Shown: in pieces, positions 17,393 to 24,615 of the stretch
Layout of the letters: every line of letters begins with the position of its first letter
Numbering within the stretch: the first letter of the stretch is position 1
NCBI RefSeq assembly: GCF_020193655.1
Contig: NZ_JADYVE010000020.1
Coordinates: forward strand, 20,297 to 84,296
DNA: 64,000 bases
Reading direction: 5' to 3'
Source of the DNA: Ensifer sp. IC3342
GTDB taxonomy: Bacteria; Pseudomonadota; Alphaproteobacteria; Rhizobiales; Rhizobiaceae
Notes under the pieces: model-generated
What the model was told of the DNA's origin: nothing
What the model saw: the letters and a program-made list of their open reading frames with translations, nothing else
The model's database searches: none
Translations under genes and position numbers: made by a program

Positions 17393-18160
17393 CTACCTCG
17401 CGTTCGTTCCCCAGCGGCGATGGAGGAAGCGCTCCCAGGGCGCGAAGAGAATTCGATCCGCCAGGAGGCCTATCAGCACGATGACCACCATGGCGCCGAT
17501 AACCTGGTCCATCGCGTTCAATTCGCGGCCGTAATGGAGCAATTGGCCGAGGCCGAAACCTGTAAGGATCGTGACGAAAATCTCCGCCGCCATCAGTGAT
17601 CGCCAAGCGAATGCCCAACCCTGCTTCATGCCGCTCACCAGGAACGGCAAGGAAGCCGGCAGCATCACCATCGTCCAGAGATGTATCCCCTGCGATCCCA
17701 TGGTGCGCGCCGCGCGGGCATAGATCGGCGGGATCGTGCGCGCGCCATGGTTGGTCGCGATTATCACCGACCATACGGTCCCCATCACGACGACAAAGAG
17801 CATCGCCCCCTCGGTTTGTCCGAACCAAAGCACGGCGAAGGGCACCCAACAGACGCTCGGCAATGTCTGCAGACCAAGCGCGAGAGAGCCGATTGTGTCT
17901 TCCAGGATCTGCGAGGAACTCGTCAGCACGCCGAGAGGCAGACCGATCGCGACGCCGATCGCGTAGCCAACCAGAAGCCGTTGCATCGTAACTCTGATCG
18001 CTTCAAGAAGCGTGCCATCTATCATGGCGCCCCAAAGATATCGGGCGACGCTCAAGACAGAGGGAAAGAGCACCGGTGACCAGCGCCCGCTCTCAGACGC
18101 CAACTCCCAGGCGACCAACAGCATGGCGACGAAGCCCGACACGATCGCGAAACGCTTCAT
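17393..18160 (-). CDS. ABC transporter permease, SsuC/TauC family
   Basis: A 255-residue permease with about six helices and the EAA-type cytoplasmic loop at IYARAARTMGSQGIHLWTMV. The conserved LFPSVLSVARYLW start and MAAEIFVTILTGFGLGQL segment mark the nitrate/sulfonate/taurine family. It is the last gene of a four-gene minus-strand operon (PfkB, binding protein, ATPase, permease). Its ATG overlaps the ATPase stop by four bases. The transported solute is not deducible. Confidence 0.92.
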   Translation of the reverse strand: MKRFAIVSGFVAMLLVAWELASESGRWSPVLFPSVLSVARYLWGAMIDGTLLEAIRVTMQRLLVGYAIGVAIGLPLGVLTSSSQILEDTIGSLALGLQTLPSVCWVPFAVLWFGQTEGAMLFVVVMGTVWSVIIATNHGARTIPPIYARAARTMGSQGIHLWTMVMLPASLPFLVSGMKQGWAFAWRSLMAAEIFVTILTGFGLGQLLHYGRELNAMDQVIGAMVVIVLIGLLADRILFAPWERFLHRRWGTNAR

Positions 18161-18978
18161 TCCGTCACCCCGCCTCCGATTGTGCCGCGAAGCGCATCAG
18201 CAACGCGTCCGGCGTGTCCAATGAGTTCCACATCGTAAATGCTTCGCGGGCGCGGCAGCGGAATCTCGAAGTGCTGGACGATCCGCCCCGGCGCCTTCGA
18301 CATCAATAGCACGCGATCTCCCAGGCAGGCCGCCTCGCGCATATTGTGCGTGACGAACACGATCGTCTTGCGGCTGTCACTCCAGATGCGCTGGATATCG
18401 TCATAGAGGTGCTCCCGCGTCATCGCATCGAGCGCGCCGAAGGGCTCGTCCATCAGCAGCACCTGCGGATCAGGGGCCAGCGCGCGCGCCAAGGCTACCC
18501 GCTGCTTCATCCCGCCCGATAGTTCATGCACATGTGCCCGCTCGAATTTTTCGAGGCCGACCAAGGCGAGATATCGGTGCGCGATCTCGCGCCGCTCGCC
18601 GTTGCTAAGCTCGGGGCAAAGCCTCAGGCCGAACATGACGTTGCCGAAAACATCGAGCCAGGGAAAGAGCGACGGCTCCTGGAACACGACCAGACGCCGC
18701 GGACCCGGGCCGGTCACCGGCTGACCGTCGGCAAGCACATGACCGGCATCGGGCTTGGTCAACCCCGCTATGATGTCGAGAAGTGTCGACTTCCCGCAGC
18801 CACTCGGGCCAACGACACAGACAACTTCGCCTGCCGCAACCTGCATCGAGACATTGTCGAGCGCATGCACGGTCGCATGTGGCGTGCGAAACCATTTTGA
18901 CACTCGCTCGACGACGAGCTTGCTCGTCGCTGTGGCTACCGGAGCCGATGTCGACTGGTTGGTGACTTGATCGAGCAT
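18157..18978 (-). CDS. ABC transporter ATP-binding protein, SsuB/TauB family
   Basis: A 273-residue ATPase: Walker A GPSGCGKST, signature LSGGMKQRVALARAL, Walker B VLLMDEPFGALD and the switch His in VTHNMREA. It couples to the permease encoded immediately downstream. Its start codon shares one base with the upstream stop (TAATG), so translation is coupled to the binding-protein gene. A long upstream open extension to 19203 lies wholly inside the preceding gene and was rejected. Confidence 0.93.
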   Translation of the reverse strand: MLDQVTNQSTSAPVATATSKLVVERVSKWFRTPHATVHALDNVSMQVAAGEVVCVVGPSGCGKSTLLDIIAGLTKPDAGHVLADGQPVTGPGPRRLVVFQEPSLFPWLDVFGNVMFGLRLCPELSNGERREIAHRYLALVGLEKFERAHVHELSGGMKQRVALARALAPDPQVLLMDEPFGALDAMTREHLYDDIQRIWSDSRKTIVFVTHNMREAACLGDRVLLMSKAPGRIVQHFEIPLPRPRSIYDVELIGHAGRVADALRGTIGGGVTE

Positions 18979-19967
18979 TAGGGCACCTCGATCAGTCTCG
19001 AAAGCTCCGGCATCTCCCGTAGGAAGCCGACCTGCTGAGCCTTTGTGACGAAGGTCTGCAATGCGGAGCGTGAAATCTCGCCGGTAACCGACATGCGCGC
19101 CCATGCCCGTGCGATGAGCTCCAGGGACATGCTGATCCGAAACGATGCCTTCAGTTCGTCGCGGATCATCCGCTGCGCCTCCTGCGGGTGATCTTTGATC
19201 CAATCGCTGAGGTCGCGATGTGCCTCAACAAAGCGTCGAACGAGATCTCGATGATCCGAAAGAAAGCCTGCGCGCGCCACGAGCACCGTCGTGATCGCTT
19301 CCTTTTCCTCGACGAGAATTTTTCCCCCCGCCTCCATTTCGAGCCGCGAAACCCACGGCTCGACGGTCCAGACGGCATCGAGCTGTCCGGCCTTAAAGAG
19401 TGACAACTGCTCCGGATTGGCAGTCGGAACAACCTGGGCGTCCCCGCCTGCCTGCGTTATCCGCAAGCCTCCTGCGGAGAGCCAAGCACGTGCCGCGACG
19501 TCCTGAGTATTTCCGAATTGGGGAGTTGCGATCCGCTTGCCGCGGAAGTCCGCCGCGGTCGCAAGTCTTTCATCCGGTTGCACGACAAGCGCAGAGCCGC
19601 CGTTGACCGAGCCGGCGATGATACGGATCTCTTTTCCCGCTGAACGGGCATAGGCATTAATGGCCGGGTTCGGTCCGACGTAGGTGAGGTCAATGCTCTC
19701 GGCGAAGATCGCTTCCATAGCACTCGGACCGGCATTATAGGCGTACCATTCGACCTTCATCTTCGGACCGAGCCGATCGGCGAACCAACTCTGGCCCTGC
19801 CGTTCGAAGTTTCTGGCAACCAGCGCCTGCGCATGCGTCACATTCGGGAAATGGCCAATTCGAATTTTGAGATCTTGCGCCCAAACAGCGGTCGTCCCGA
19901 CCGCACAGATTCCCACCGCAATCGCCGTCACAACCAGCCGCCGCGTTCTGGGCAAGAACTCGATCAT
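18978..19967 (-). CDS. ABC transporter periplasmic binding protein, SsuA/NrtA-like
   Basis: A 329-residue binding protein with a signal peptide of about 30 residues (RRLVVTAIAVGICAVGTTAV, cleavage after VWA). The mature start, QDLKIRIGHFPNVTHAQALV, and the inner AMEAIFAESIDLTYVGPNPA are typical of aliphatic sulfonate, nitrate and similar binding proteins. Its gene overlaps the pfkB stop by four bases, so a sugar kinase and an importer are translated as one operon. The ligand is unknown; the pairing with PfkB is unusual for this transporter family. Confidence 0.9.
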   Translation of the reverse strand: MIEFLPRTRRLVVTAIAVGICAVGTTAVWAQDLKIRIGHFPNVTHAQALVARNFERQGQSWFADRLGPKMKVEWYAYNAGPSAMEAIFAESIDLTYVGPNPAINAYARSAGKEIRIIAGSVNGGSALVVQPDERLATAADFRGKRIATPQFGNTQDVAARAWLSAGGLRITQAGGDAQVVPTANPEQLSLFKAGQLDAVWTVEPWVSRLEMEAGGKILVEEKEAITTVLVARAGFLSDHRDLVRRFVEAHRDLSDWIKDHPQEAQRMIRDELKASFRISMSLELIARAWARMSVTGEISRSALQTFVTKAQQVGFLREMPELSRLIEVP

Positions 19968-20926
19968 AGACCATAGCTTTCTTTGGACATCGACGGCACG
20001 CCTGGAGACGGTTCACTCCCCTTGTAGATCTTGAAGACGTCCTCGCGCCGGCACAGCTCGGTTCCGGATGCGATGACGGCGGCCGCCCCCGCGGCAACAC
20101 CAAACCGGAACGCCTCTTCGATCGATTTGCCCTTTGTCAGGAACCAGACCAGCGCGCCGATGAAGCTATCGCCGGCACCCACTGTCGACTTGGCCACAAC
20201 GTGCTTCGAAGCGATGCGTAGACTGCCGAAGGAGCCAGCCAGGAGGGCACCCTCGCGGCCCATCGTGACTGCAACGAATTCTGCTGCAGCGTCCTTCACC
20301 AAAGCCGATGCGGCTTGCGCGACCCCGCTCTCGTCCAGACGCCGGCCGGCCAGCGTTTCCAGCTCTTCAATGCTCGGCTTGACGAGGTAAACCGGTGCCT
20401 TGCCCAAGGTGCTGCGCAATGTTGCGCCCGGGCAATCGAGGATGAACTTGGCGCCGTTTCTCGCGGCCATCCGGCCCATTTCAGCATAGATGTCGATGGG
20501 AGCATTGCGCGGCAGACTTCCGCTGGCAACGACGAAGTCACCTCGGAATTTTTCGACGACGCCCAAGGCCTCGGCGAGTTCGCGGGGCGTGACTTGCGGT
20601 CCTTCGGGAACAAAGCGGTACTCAAGCCCGGTTTCCCCTTCCCGCACCATGAATGCAATCCGCGTCGATCCGACCGTCGGCACGGCGTGAAGATGGATCG
20701 GAAATCCCATGAGATCGTCTTTCAGCATCGCCCCGGTTGCTCCGCCGGCGAGGATGAGCAGCTCCGGTTCGCCACCGAGCTCGGCGATCACGCGCGCGAC
20801 GTTGACACCGCCGCCGCCCGGTCGCTGCCGTTCGTTGCGGGTGCGGAGCTTGACGGTCGGACGCACCCGGTCCACCTGGCTGTAAACGTCAATCGTGGGA
20901 TTGAGAGCCACTGCAAGAACAGACAT
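19964..20926 (-). CDS. pfkB: PfkB-family 6-phosphofructokinase/1-phosphofructokinase
   Basis: A 320-residue ribokinase-fold sugar-phosphate kinase. It begins MSVLAVALNPTIDVYSQVDR, has the PGGGGVNVARVIAELGG sugar-site motif and the catalytic anion-hole motif STVGAGDSFIG. It most resembles the E. coli PfkB/FruK group, acting in glycolysis with ATP and fructose-6-phosphate (or fructose-1-phosphate). It heads an operon with an ABC importer and follows a 33-codon CBS stub, both behind one FNR/FixK box at 21092. Mycobacterial pfkB (Rv2029c) is also a hypoxia-regulon gene. Confidence 0.92.
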   Translation of the reverse strand: MSVLAVALNPTIDVYSQVDRVRPTVKLRTRNERQRPGGGGVNVARVIAELGGEPELLILAGGATGAMLKDDLMGFPIHLHAVPTVGSTRIAFMVREGETGLEYRFVPEGPQVTPRELAEALGVVEKFRGDFVVASGSLPRNAPIDIYAEMGRMAARNGAKFILDCPGATLRSTLGKAPVYLVKPSIEELETLAGRRLDESGVAQAASALVKDAAAEFVAVTMGREGALLAGSFGSLRIASKHVVAKSTVGAGDSFIGALVWFLTKGKSIEEAFRFGVAAGAAAVIASGTELCRREDVFKIYKGSEPSPGVPSMSKESYGL

Positions 20927-20929
20927 GGT

Positions 20930-21031
20930 TCACTCCGCCAAGAGGGCTTTCATCAGGCGGGTGGCACGCTTGACATTGTGGTCAGGACTTATGGTTATGA
21001 CCTTCCGGGTCATAATTTCCGCGGCTTGCAT
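20930..21031 (-). pseudogene. CBS-domain protein, truncated to 33 residues
   Basis: The frame reads MQAAEIMTRKVITISPDHNV, then KRATRLMKALLAE and stops. This is the first third of a CBS domain of the hypoxic-response Hrp1 kind. The rest has been deleted and pfkB begins three bases after the stop. A good GAGGAG ribosome site and a perfect FNR/FixK box upstream are retained, so the stub probably still provides the promoter and leader of the pfkB operon. Confidence 0.7.
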
Positions 21032-21091
21032 CGACGGCTCCTCATGAAAAATCTGGCCCGTGAAATATAGCTCGCATGTCGAGCGCGCAGA

Positions 21092-21105
21092 TTGACTTCG
21101 GTCAA
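21092..21105 (-). promoter_or_regulatory. FNR/FixK box TTGACTTCGGTCAA for the CBS stub-pfkB-ABC operon
   Basis: Perfect TTGA-N6-TCAA 60 bases before the CBS stub start. Confidence 0.8.
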
Positions 21106-21206
21106 TTGCGGATGGAGCGGCGATCCCAACCCTGCGGCCAGGCGCCACTGCATGTTGAGCTGCGTCCACAACCATGGGCATTTCCGGAGCGGGGACGCGC
21201 ATGTCG

Positions 21207-21220
21207 TTGACCTACGTCAA
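21207..21220 (+). promoter_or_regulatory. FNR/FixK box TTGACCTACGTCAA
   Basis: Perfect TTGA-N6-TCAA 47 bases before the small gene at 21268. Confidence 0.8.
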
Positions 21221-21267
21221 TGCGAGTTATCTCAGGCCATGCGAGCTTGTCCAAAAAGGGGTTTCAC

Positions 21268-21486
21268 ATGTCACACTTGCAGGAAAGCCGCGTCGAATAT
21301 CATGGATACAGTTTCGAGGCCGTGCACTACGACCCGGGTTGGCGGGTCCACATATTGCCGGGCCCGCGCGTCCTTGCAACTGACCCTGATCACGTCTTGG
21401 CGGATACTCAGGAGGAGGCGTTTGCCAAGGCACGAGCCATCGTCGATCGCCACCTCCAAGGCTCAGCAATGCCCACGGGAACTTGA
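21268..21486 (+). CDS. Small hypothetical protein (72 aa)
   Basis: Acidic-to-neutral soluble protein, MSHLQESRVEYHGYSFEAVH, with alternating strand-like segments (YDPGWRVHILPGPRV) and a C-terminal helix (TQEEAFAKARAIVDRHL). It resembles small single-domain proteins of the HicB-like or DUF type but I cannot assign it. An AAGGGG ribosome site and an FNR/FixK box 47 bases upstream support the start at 21268 rather than 21220. Its stop codon lies inside the next FNR/FixK box. Confidence 0.65.
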   Translation: MSHLQESRVEYHGYSFEAVHYDPGWRVHILPGPRVLATDPDHVLADTQEEAFAKARAIVDRHLQGSAMPTGT

Positions 21487-21496
21487 CAGGCATCAA
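21483..21496 (+). promoter_or_regulatory. FNR/FixK box TTGACAGGCATCAA upstream of prs
   Basis: Perfect TTGA-N6-TCAA that overlaps the TGA stop of the preceding small gene and lies 80 bases before the PRPP synthetase start. Confidence 0.75.
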
Positions 21497-21517
21497 GGAA
21501 CGAACGGTTCCCCTTAC

Positions 21518-21557
21518 AGCGTCCTTCGCGCGTCCCATCGGACGCGCGAAGGACGCT
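21518..21557 (+). repeat. Perfect 18-bp inverted repeat, 4-nt loop
   Basis: AGCGTCCTTCGCGCGTCC at 21518-21535 pairs with its exact complement at 21540-21557. Related shorter palindromes with GCGTC...GACGC occur at 36015 and 41341, as in rhizobial intergenic mosaic elements. It lies between the box and the prs start, so it would be in the 5' leader. Confidence 0.8.
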
Positions 21558-21576
21558 ATAGCAGTAGGATGCTCCG

Positions 21577-22554
21577 ATGCGCATCTTTGCGCTTAATACA
21601 TCTCAGGATTTTGGCAGGAAGGTTGCTCTCGCTGTCGGCGTTCCCATCGACGAGCACGAGGAACGCGATTTCGAGGACGGCGAGCACAAGACCCGGCCGC
21701 TTGTCAGCGTGCGTGGAGAGGATGTCTACGTTCTGCAAAACTTGAATGGAGATGGCCAGGACTCTGCCAACGACAAACTTTGCAAGTTGCTGTTCTTCAT
21801 CGCATGCTGCCGCGAATGCGGGGCATCACGCGTGACAGCCGTCGTTCCTTATCTCGCTTACGCTCGCAAGGACCGACAGACCAAGGCGCGGGACCCTGTT
21901 ACGACACGCTACATGGCGCAGCTCTTCGAGGCGGTCGGCACGGATCAGGTGATAACGCTCGATGTTCACAACACTGCCGCGTTCCAGAACGCCTTCCGCT
22001 GCCGGACGATTCATCTGAGTGCAAAGCAGCTATTCGCCGACGTGATTGCCCGAAAAGCTGCTGGCGGGCCGGTTACGATTTTCTCCCCGGACAGCGGCGG
22101 CATCAAGCGGGCCCAGCTTCTGAAGGAGGCATATGAGCGCCTCTCTGGCGACCCAGCTGGATTCGGATTCATGGAAAAGCGCCGCAGCCGCGGCGTTGTT
22201 TCGGGCGAGCTCTTTGCGGGAGAGGTGGAAGACGCGACGGTCTTCATTGTCGACGACATGATCAGCACCGGAAGCACCATGCTGAGAGCAGCCGAAGCCT
22301 GCCGGCAGCGTGGCGCCAGGGCGGTGTATGCGATGGCGACGCACGGCCTTTTCAGCAAGGGCGCGGAAGCAATGCTCGCCCATCCCGCGGTCGACGCAAC
22401 GATCGTAACGGATTCCATTGCGCCATTTCGGTTGCCTGAACATCGCTTGCGATCGTGCGTCGAGGTCGTCCCGAGTGCGCCGCTTGTCGCCGAGGCCATT
22501 CGCCGGCTCACCTCCGGTGGCTCGATATCGGAGCTTCTAGGCGACGATGACTGA
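21577..22554 (+). CDS. prs: Ribose-phosphate pyrophosphokinase (PRPP synthetase)
   Basis: A 325-residue enzyme converting ribose-5-phosphate and ATP to PRPP. It shows the flexible-loop region YLAYARKDRQTKARDPVTTR, TLDVHNTAAFQNAF, and the PRPP-binding loop FIVDDMISTGSTM. It is divergent from the housekeeping class I form: the usual N-terminal hexamer region is shorter. An FNR/FixK box and a large hairpin precede it. PRPP is the co-substrate of the nicotinate phosphoribosyltransferase encoded upstream, so the two could form a hypoxic NAD-salvage branch. Its end overlaps the convergent next gene by 18 bases. Confidence 0.9.
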   Translation: MRIFALNTSQDFGRKVALAVGVPIDEHEERDFEDGEHKTRPLVSVRGEDVYVLQNLNGDGQDSANDKLCKLLFFIACCRECGASRVTAVVPYLAYARKDRQTKARDPVTTRYMAQLFEAVGTDQVITLDVHNTAAFQNAFRCRTIHLSAKQLFADVIARKAAGGPVTIFSPDSGGIKRAQLLKEAYERLSGDPAGFGFMEKRRSRGVVSGELFAGEVEDATVFIVDDMISTGSTMLRAAEACRQRGARAVYAMATHGLFSKGAEAMLAHPAVDATIVTDSIAPFRLPEHRLRSCVEVVPSAPLVAEAIRRLTSGGSISELLGDDD

Positions 22555-23607
22555 CAGATGCCGCCGGGCTTGTGTCAGATAGGCAAGTGCTAGAGGACGC
22601 CATTTCTTCGGTTCCCGAACCGGATTCTCCAGGAGGTGAGCCAGGCAGAGCCTTGCCCGCAGCAAGGCGCGAAAGCCGCCATAAAGCGCAAGCAAGCGGT
22701 CGTCGGGACGATCGCCGAGCTCCCGTTCCAGTGCTGATAGGAGCAGAGGCCTTATCCAATCGGCCCCCAGGACCTCGCATTCGAGCGCGAGGTAACCGAT
22801 TTCGTCGTACGGATCGATGATCCGCATCGAGCGGTTGAATTCGAGACAATCGATGATCTGCGGCGGCGAGACCAGGCAGACATGCTCCGGCCGCAAGTCG
22901 CCGTGACCCTCGACGATCCTTCCGCGCGCAATGCGGGATTCGATTGCGCCGCGCATCTCGCCCAGACCGACGCCGACGCCGTCGAGCAAGGCGGCCACGC
23001 CCGAGAGCTCGAATTCGGAGCGCACGAGCAACTCGCGGTTTATTTCGTGTTCCTCAAGAAGGTGCCAGATATACGCTGAGCCATCGGCAATCTCCGGCGG
23101 GCAGCCGATATAGAAACGGGCAAGCCGATCGGTTATCCTGGCCATCTCGGCCGGGCTCACCCGGTTCGCAGCGATGCGGGCATCCAGCATCTCGTCCGCC
23201 GGCAGCCGCCGCATCTCGACGAGCCAATCGATGACGTGCGCGGTTTTCTCGAAAGTCAATGTTCCCCCGTCGTCACAATAGAGCGGCTTGACGGCGCGGT
23301 AGGTCTCGCGTGCCAACCTACGGTTGAGGCGAAGCTCCTCCTCGCAGAAGAATTTCCGCGCCTCGACGGTACTGAAGTCTAGGTGGGATCGTGAGACCGG
23401 CTTCTTGAGTTTGAGCACCCAATCATCGGCTATGAAGACCCAGGACATATGGGTCTCCCTAGTCTCGATTTTGTCCGGTCGCTGCGGGTGGGAAGCGGGA
23501 TTGGAAAGGAATTGCACCTTCTGAGTGAGTGCTGCGCTGAAATCCGGGTGTATCTCATCGTGCCGCTTTCCAGCGGTCAGTCCCGGGGAGCGGCAATTGT
23601 GGGGCAT
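22537..23607 (-). CDS. APH/choline-kinase-fold protein (N-terminal half of the Rv2004c-type bifunctional family)
   Basis: A 356-residue protein related to aminoglycoside phosphotransferases. The N-terminal part contains ETHMSWVFIADDWVLKLKKP and CEEELRLNRRLARETYRAV. The catalytic Brenner motif is HGDLRPEHVCL, and the metal Asp lies in IIDCLEFNRSMRIIDPYDEI. The usual family members continue into a P-loop kinase domain of about 170 residues; here the protein stops after the first domain. A decayed copy of that second domain lies at 63285-63755. It follows the usp gene by two bases, so it belongs to that operon and its FNR/FixK box. Substrate unknown. Confidence 0.85.
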   Translation of the reverse strand: MPHNCRSPGLTAGKRHDEIHPDFSAALTQKVQFLSNPASHPQRPDKIETRETHMSWVFIADDWVLKLKKPVSRSHLDFSTVEARKFFCEEELRLNRRLARETYRAVKPLYCDDGGTLTFEKTAHVIDWLVEMRRLPADEMLDARIAANRVSPAEMARITDRLARFYIGCPPEIADGSAYIWHLLEEHEINRELLVRSEFELSGVAALLDGVGVGLGEMRGAIESRIARGRIVEGHGDLRPEHVCLVSPPQIIDCLEFNRSMRIIDPYDEIGYLALECEVLGADWIRPLLLSALERELGDRPDDRLLALYGGFRALLRARLCLAHLLENPVREPKKWRPLALAYLTQARRHLSVIVA

Positions 23608-23609
23608 CG

Positions 23610-24437
23610 TCAAGCCGACATCAGGCGGTGGAGCGACCCTTCGCGCAGCAGCGACCGGGTGACCCCGCCGAGCAGCCATTCGCGAAGGCGGCCATGGCCA
23701 TAGCCGCCCGAGACAATCAGATCCGCTCCGATCTGCTTGGCGATGCCAACTAACGCCTCCCCAGCCTCACCTTCGCGATGCTCTACGATCTCTGCGCGGG
23801 CTTTTGCACCATGATTGATGAGATAGCGGACAACATCGGTGGCACTGGCCATCGCCCGGTCCGGTTCGCGATCCGCGATGGTCGCCACTAGGACTTCGCG
23901 CGCATGGACAAGGAAGGGCATCGCGTCTGCGACCGCCCGTCTTGCCTCACGGGCATCCTTCCAGGCAACAACCACGCTACTCGCCTTGAGAGGTGCGAGA
24001 TCGTCTCGCGGTATGAAGACCGGACGGCCCGCCGCATGTATCAGCGCGCCCAGATCTATGGCTGTGTGTGCGTCGCGTCCGCCCCCTTCACCACCTGATC
24101 CCACGATTACAAGGTCCGCCGCTCTCGCGGCTGTCGCCAGCCCTTTTGTCGGATCGCCGACGGTAGTGCGCAGCGAATCGGCTCCTCCCATCTCGCCGCT
24201 GGCATCAAGATCGCTTCTTAGCGCTTCCAGGCGGCGTTCGATTTCCCTCGCCTCAAGCCGCATGAACTCGGCGTCCACGATCACCCCGGGCGGTGGCGCC
24301 GTAATCGGGTGTATGTCGCCGGCGGCAAAGCCGATCAGATTTGCCTCAAAACGTGCGGCGAGGTCGCGCGCAAAGTTTAACTGCGATCCTGCGCCATCGC
24401 CTATGTCCAAGTGCACCAGTATCGTGTTGTAGATCAT
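23610..24437 (-). CDS. Universal stress protein, two tandem Usp domains
   Basis: A 275-residue tandem Usp. Domain one begins MIYNTILVHLDIGDGAGSQL; domain two, about residue 150 on, ends with IVSGGYGHGRLREWLLGGVT, the ATP-binding loop. The first domain has only a partial loop (VIVGSGGEGG), suggesting one nucleotide site per chain. The start at 24437 matches the family; the 60-codon extension to 24617 overlaps the divergent groEL promoter and was rejected. The FNR/FixK box is 60 bases upstream. It is followed without a gap by the APH-like gene. Confidence 0.92.
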   Translation of the reverse strand: MIYNTILVHLDIGDGAGSQLNFARDLAARFEANLIGFAAGDIHPITAPPPGVIVDAEFMRLEAREIERRLEALRSDLDASGEMGGADSLRTTVGDPTKGLATAARAADLVIVGSGGEGGGRDAHTAIDLGALIHAAGRPVFIPRDDLAPLKASSVVVAWKDAREARRAVADAMPFLVHAREVLVATIADREPDRAMASATDVVRYLINHGAKARAEIVEHREGEAGEALVGIAKQIGADLIVSGGYGHGRLREWLLGGVTRSLLREGSLHRLMSA

Positions 24438-24497
24438 AGCCGCGACCTCGATTTGGCCTCTCTTTAGAGAACTTAGCCATCGATCGGCCGCCTCGCC

Positions 24498-24511
24498 TTG
24501 ACCGGCATCAA
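24498..24511 (-). promoter_or_regulatory. FNR/FixK box TTGACCGGCATCAA upstream of tandem usp
   Basis: Perfect TTGA-N6-TCAA 60 bases before the Usp start; its neighbour at 24552 serves groEL. Confidence 0.8.
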
Positions 24512-24551
24512 AATTGATTGCGTGACGCTTGGGCGGCCCTACGGATGTCGT

Positions 24552-24565
24552 TTGATGCGCGTCAA
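24552..24565 (+). promoter_or_regulatory. FNR/FixK box TTGATGCGCGTCAA upstream of groEL
   Basis: Perfect TTGA-N6-TCAA 50 bases before the groEL start. Confidence 0.8.
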
Positions 24566-24615
24566 AGCGTCCCTTCCGCCCTGTGCTACAAGAGCAAAGA
24601 ACGGAGGGTAGAGCC

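Noticed and set aside
18979..19203. 75-codon N-terminal extension of the ABC ATPase
   Set aside because: Lies entirely inside the upstream binding-protein gene, and the TAATG junction gives a better start.
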